DNA from: Candidatus Cloacimonadota bacterium
GTDB taxonomy: Bacteria > Cloacimonadota > Cloacimonadia > Cloacimonadales > Cloacimonadaceae
Assembly: GCA_030154085.1 (NCBI GenBank)
Contig: JASKKR010000003.1
Span: forward strand, 62,001-126,000
DNA length: 64,000 nucleotides
Reading direction: 5' to 3'
Shown: in pieces, positions 63,373 through 64,000 of the stretch
Layout of the letters: each line of letters starts with the position of its first letter
Numbering within the stretch: position 1 is the stretch's first letter
Made by a program: the position numbers and the translations under genes
Notes under the pieces: generated by a model
The model's database searches: none
What the model was told of the DNA's origin: nothing
The model's input: the letters and a program-made list of their open reading frames with translations, nothing else

Positions 63373-64000
63373 GTGGCAAAGCCACTGCCGAATAGCATGC
63401 TGTGGCCGGTGATATTTTGGATTACCGGGTTGCTTTTGTCCCACCATCTCGCTTTGGGATATGGGAGTATCATAGTTTCCTATGTGGTACTGCTTATCAC
63501 GGCTCTGTTTGTGCCGAAACTGAGGATTTTTATTTCTATTATAATATTCCTTGTTTTTGGCATGCATCGCATGCAGCAATATGAAGCTCACACAAGTGTA
63601 TTGAGCGAGGTCTTGCAAAAGCAGGGTCACATTCAGCATAATGCGGATTTTGTCCTGGAGCAGAGCTTAGGGAAATATAATTATGAAGTCACTCTTTGTC
63701 GAATTGCAGGATATCCACTGCAAGAAAAACTGATTCTGAAGGACTCCCGCGAACTTGAACAGGGTGCATCATATTCAGCTTTGGTGGAAATTCTGCCCTT
63801 GAGGCGAGATCCCGTTTTGGACATCTTCCCCAATAGATACTCAGGCTCTATGCGGCTTGTTGGATCCCCCACTCTGATTGACTCGGTTGATAAAAGTTTA
63901 AGACAGAAAGCACAAAATAGCATCAGACTACGCTTGAGAAGTGCTTTGGGGACTTACTCGCCATTGGCGGAAGCTTTGCTGCTCAGCGATTCAGGGTTCA
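63373..64000 (+). CDS. comEC: ComEC-like DNA-uptake channel, N-terminal part (runs off window)
   Basis: An open frame to the window edge (about 209 residues visible). It has two or three N-terminal hydrophobic segments, a soluble beta-rich DUF4131/OB-like part (YNYEVTLCRIAGYPLQEKL, GASYSALVEILPLRRDPV) and LRSALGTYSPLAEALLLSDS, which resembles the start of the ComEC competence channel domain (…A-x-ALLLGD). ComEC moves single-stranded DNA across the inner membrane. The start is uncertain: GTG at 63373 with GGGAAA upstream, ATG at 63397 or TTG at 63355. A terminator separates it from the previous gene. Confidence 0.75.
   Translation, partial: MAKPLPNSMLWPVIFWITGLLLSHHLALGYGSIIVSYVVLLITALFVPKLRIFISIIIFLVFGMHRMQQYEAHTSVLSEVLQKQGHIQHNADFVLEQSLGKYNYEVTLCRIAGYPLQEKLILKDSRELEQGASYSALVEILPLRRDPVLDIFPNRYSGSMRLVGSPTLIDSVDKSLRQKAQNSIRLRLRSALGTYSPLAEALLLSDSGF

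Overview
The window looks like chromosomal core sequence from an anaerobic, diderm bacterium of moderate GC that ferments amino acids and other organics. The gene mix suggests Cloacimonadota or another FCB-group lineage: pyruvate phosphate dikinase, superoxide reductase with rubrerythrin and rubredoxin, histidine ammonia-lyase, glyQ apart from glyS, Lnt and GmhA (outer membrane and LPS), and a secreted nuclease with a type IX-like C-terminal domain. The taxonomy is inference from gene content. I saw no phage, IS transposase, plasmid or CRISPR genes.

Layout. 0-6 kb: 3' part of ppdK with a strong terminator, then ykvA-like, rdgB, phosphohexomutase and a GNAT gene. 5.8-20 kb (minus): an alanine racemase-like gene; an operon hutH, TPR lipoprotein, membrane protein, truA, hisS, mfd; and two overlapping glycosyltransferases. 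20.8-27 kb: a PocR-PAS-GAF hybrid histidine kinase whose stop codon overlaps that of a convergent two-gene molybdenum hydroxylase (xanthine dehydrogenase family) operon. 27.8-34 kb (plus): two lipoproteins, ruvX, mltG, an LPP20-like lipoprotein; then adenosine deaminase, gmhA and the secreted nuclease. 34.2 kb: two tRNA-Val genes. 34.7-37.1 kb (minus): superoxide reductase, rubrerythrin, rubredoxin, ferritin-like protein and tsaB, behind a near-consensus promoter. 37.2-43.9 kb (minus): recJ, beta-propeller lipoprotein, lnt, merR, glyQ, an unknown gene and an N-formylglutamate amidohydrolase, all touching. 44-45.4 kb: a DUF5658-like membrane protein and a patatin. 45.6-48.7 kb (minus): PhoU-like regulator, PiT transporter, AEC carrier. 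48.9-51 kb (minus): ECF sigma factor, anti-sigma factor and two Spy/CpxP-like periplasmic proteins. 51-54.5 kb (plus): LolC/E-like permease, ferritin-like protein, rarA, ybjQ. 54.46-54.86 kb: RNase P RNA (minus). 54.9-58.5 kb (minus): MutS-like ATPase, split ThrE-type exporter, HD hydrolase. 59.1-62.5 kb: a large cyclase-ATPase-TPR protein. The window ends in an Mpv17-like membrane protein and the start of comEC.

The most unusual feature is a family of six ~110-nt intergenic repeats, centred near 7.2, 17.7, 27.6, 34.6, 45.5 and 58.8 kb. All lie between transcription units. Three copies share an identical 49-nt block, and all can form a long hairpin inside an outer stem, with paired changes between copies. 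They contain no reading frame or terminator T-run. This is the best candidate for something undescribed: a structured RNA, REP/MITE-like element or chromosome-organising site.
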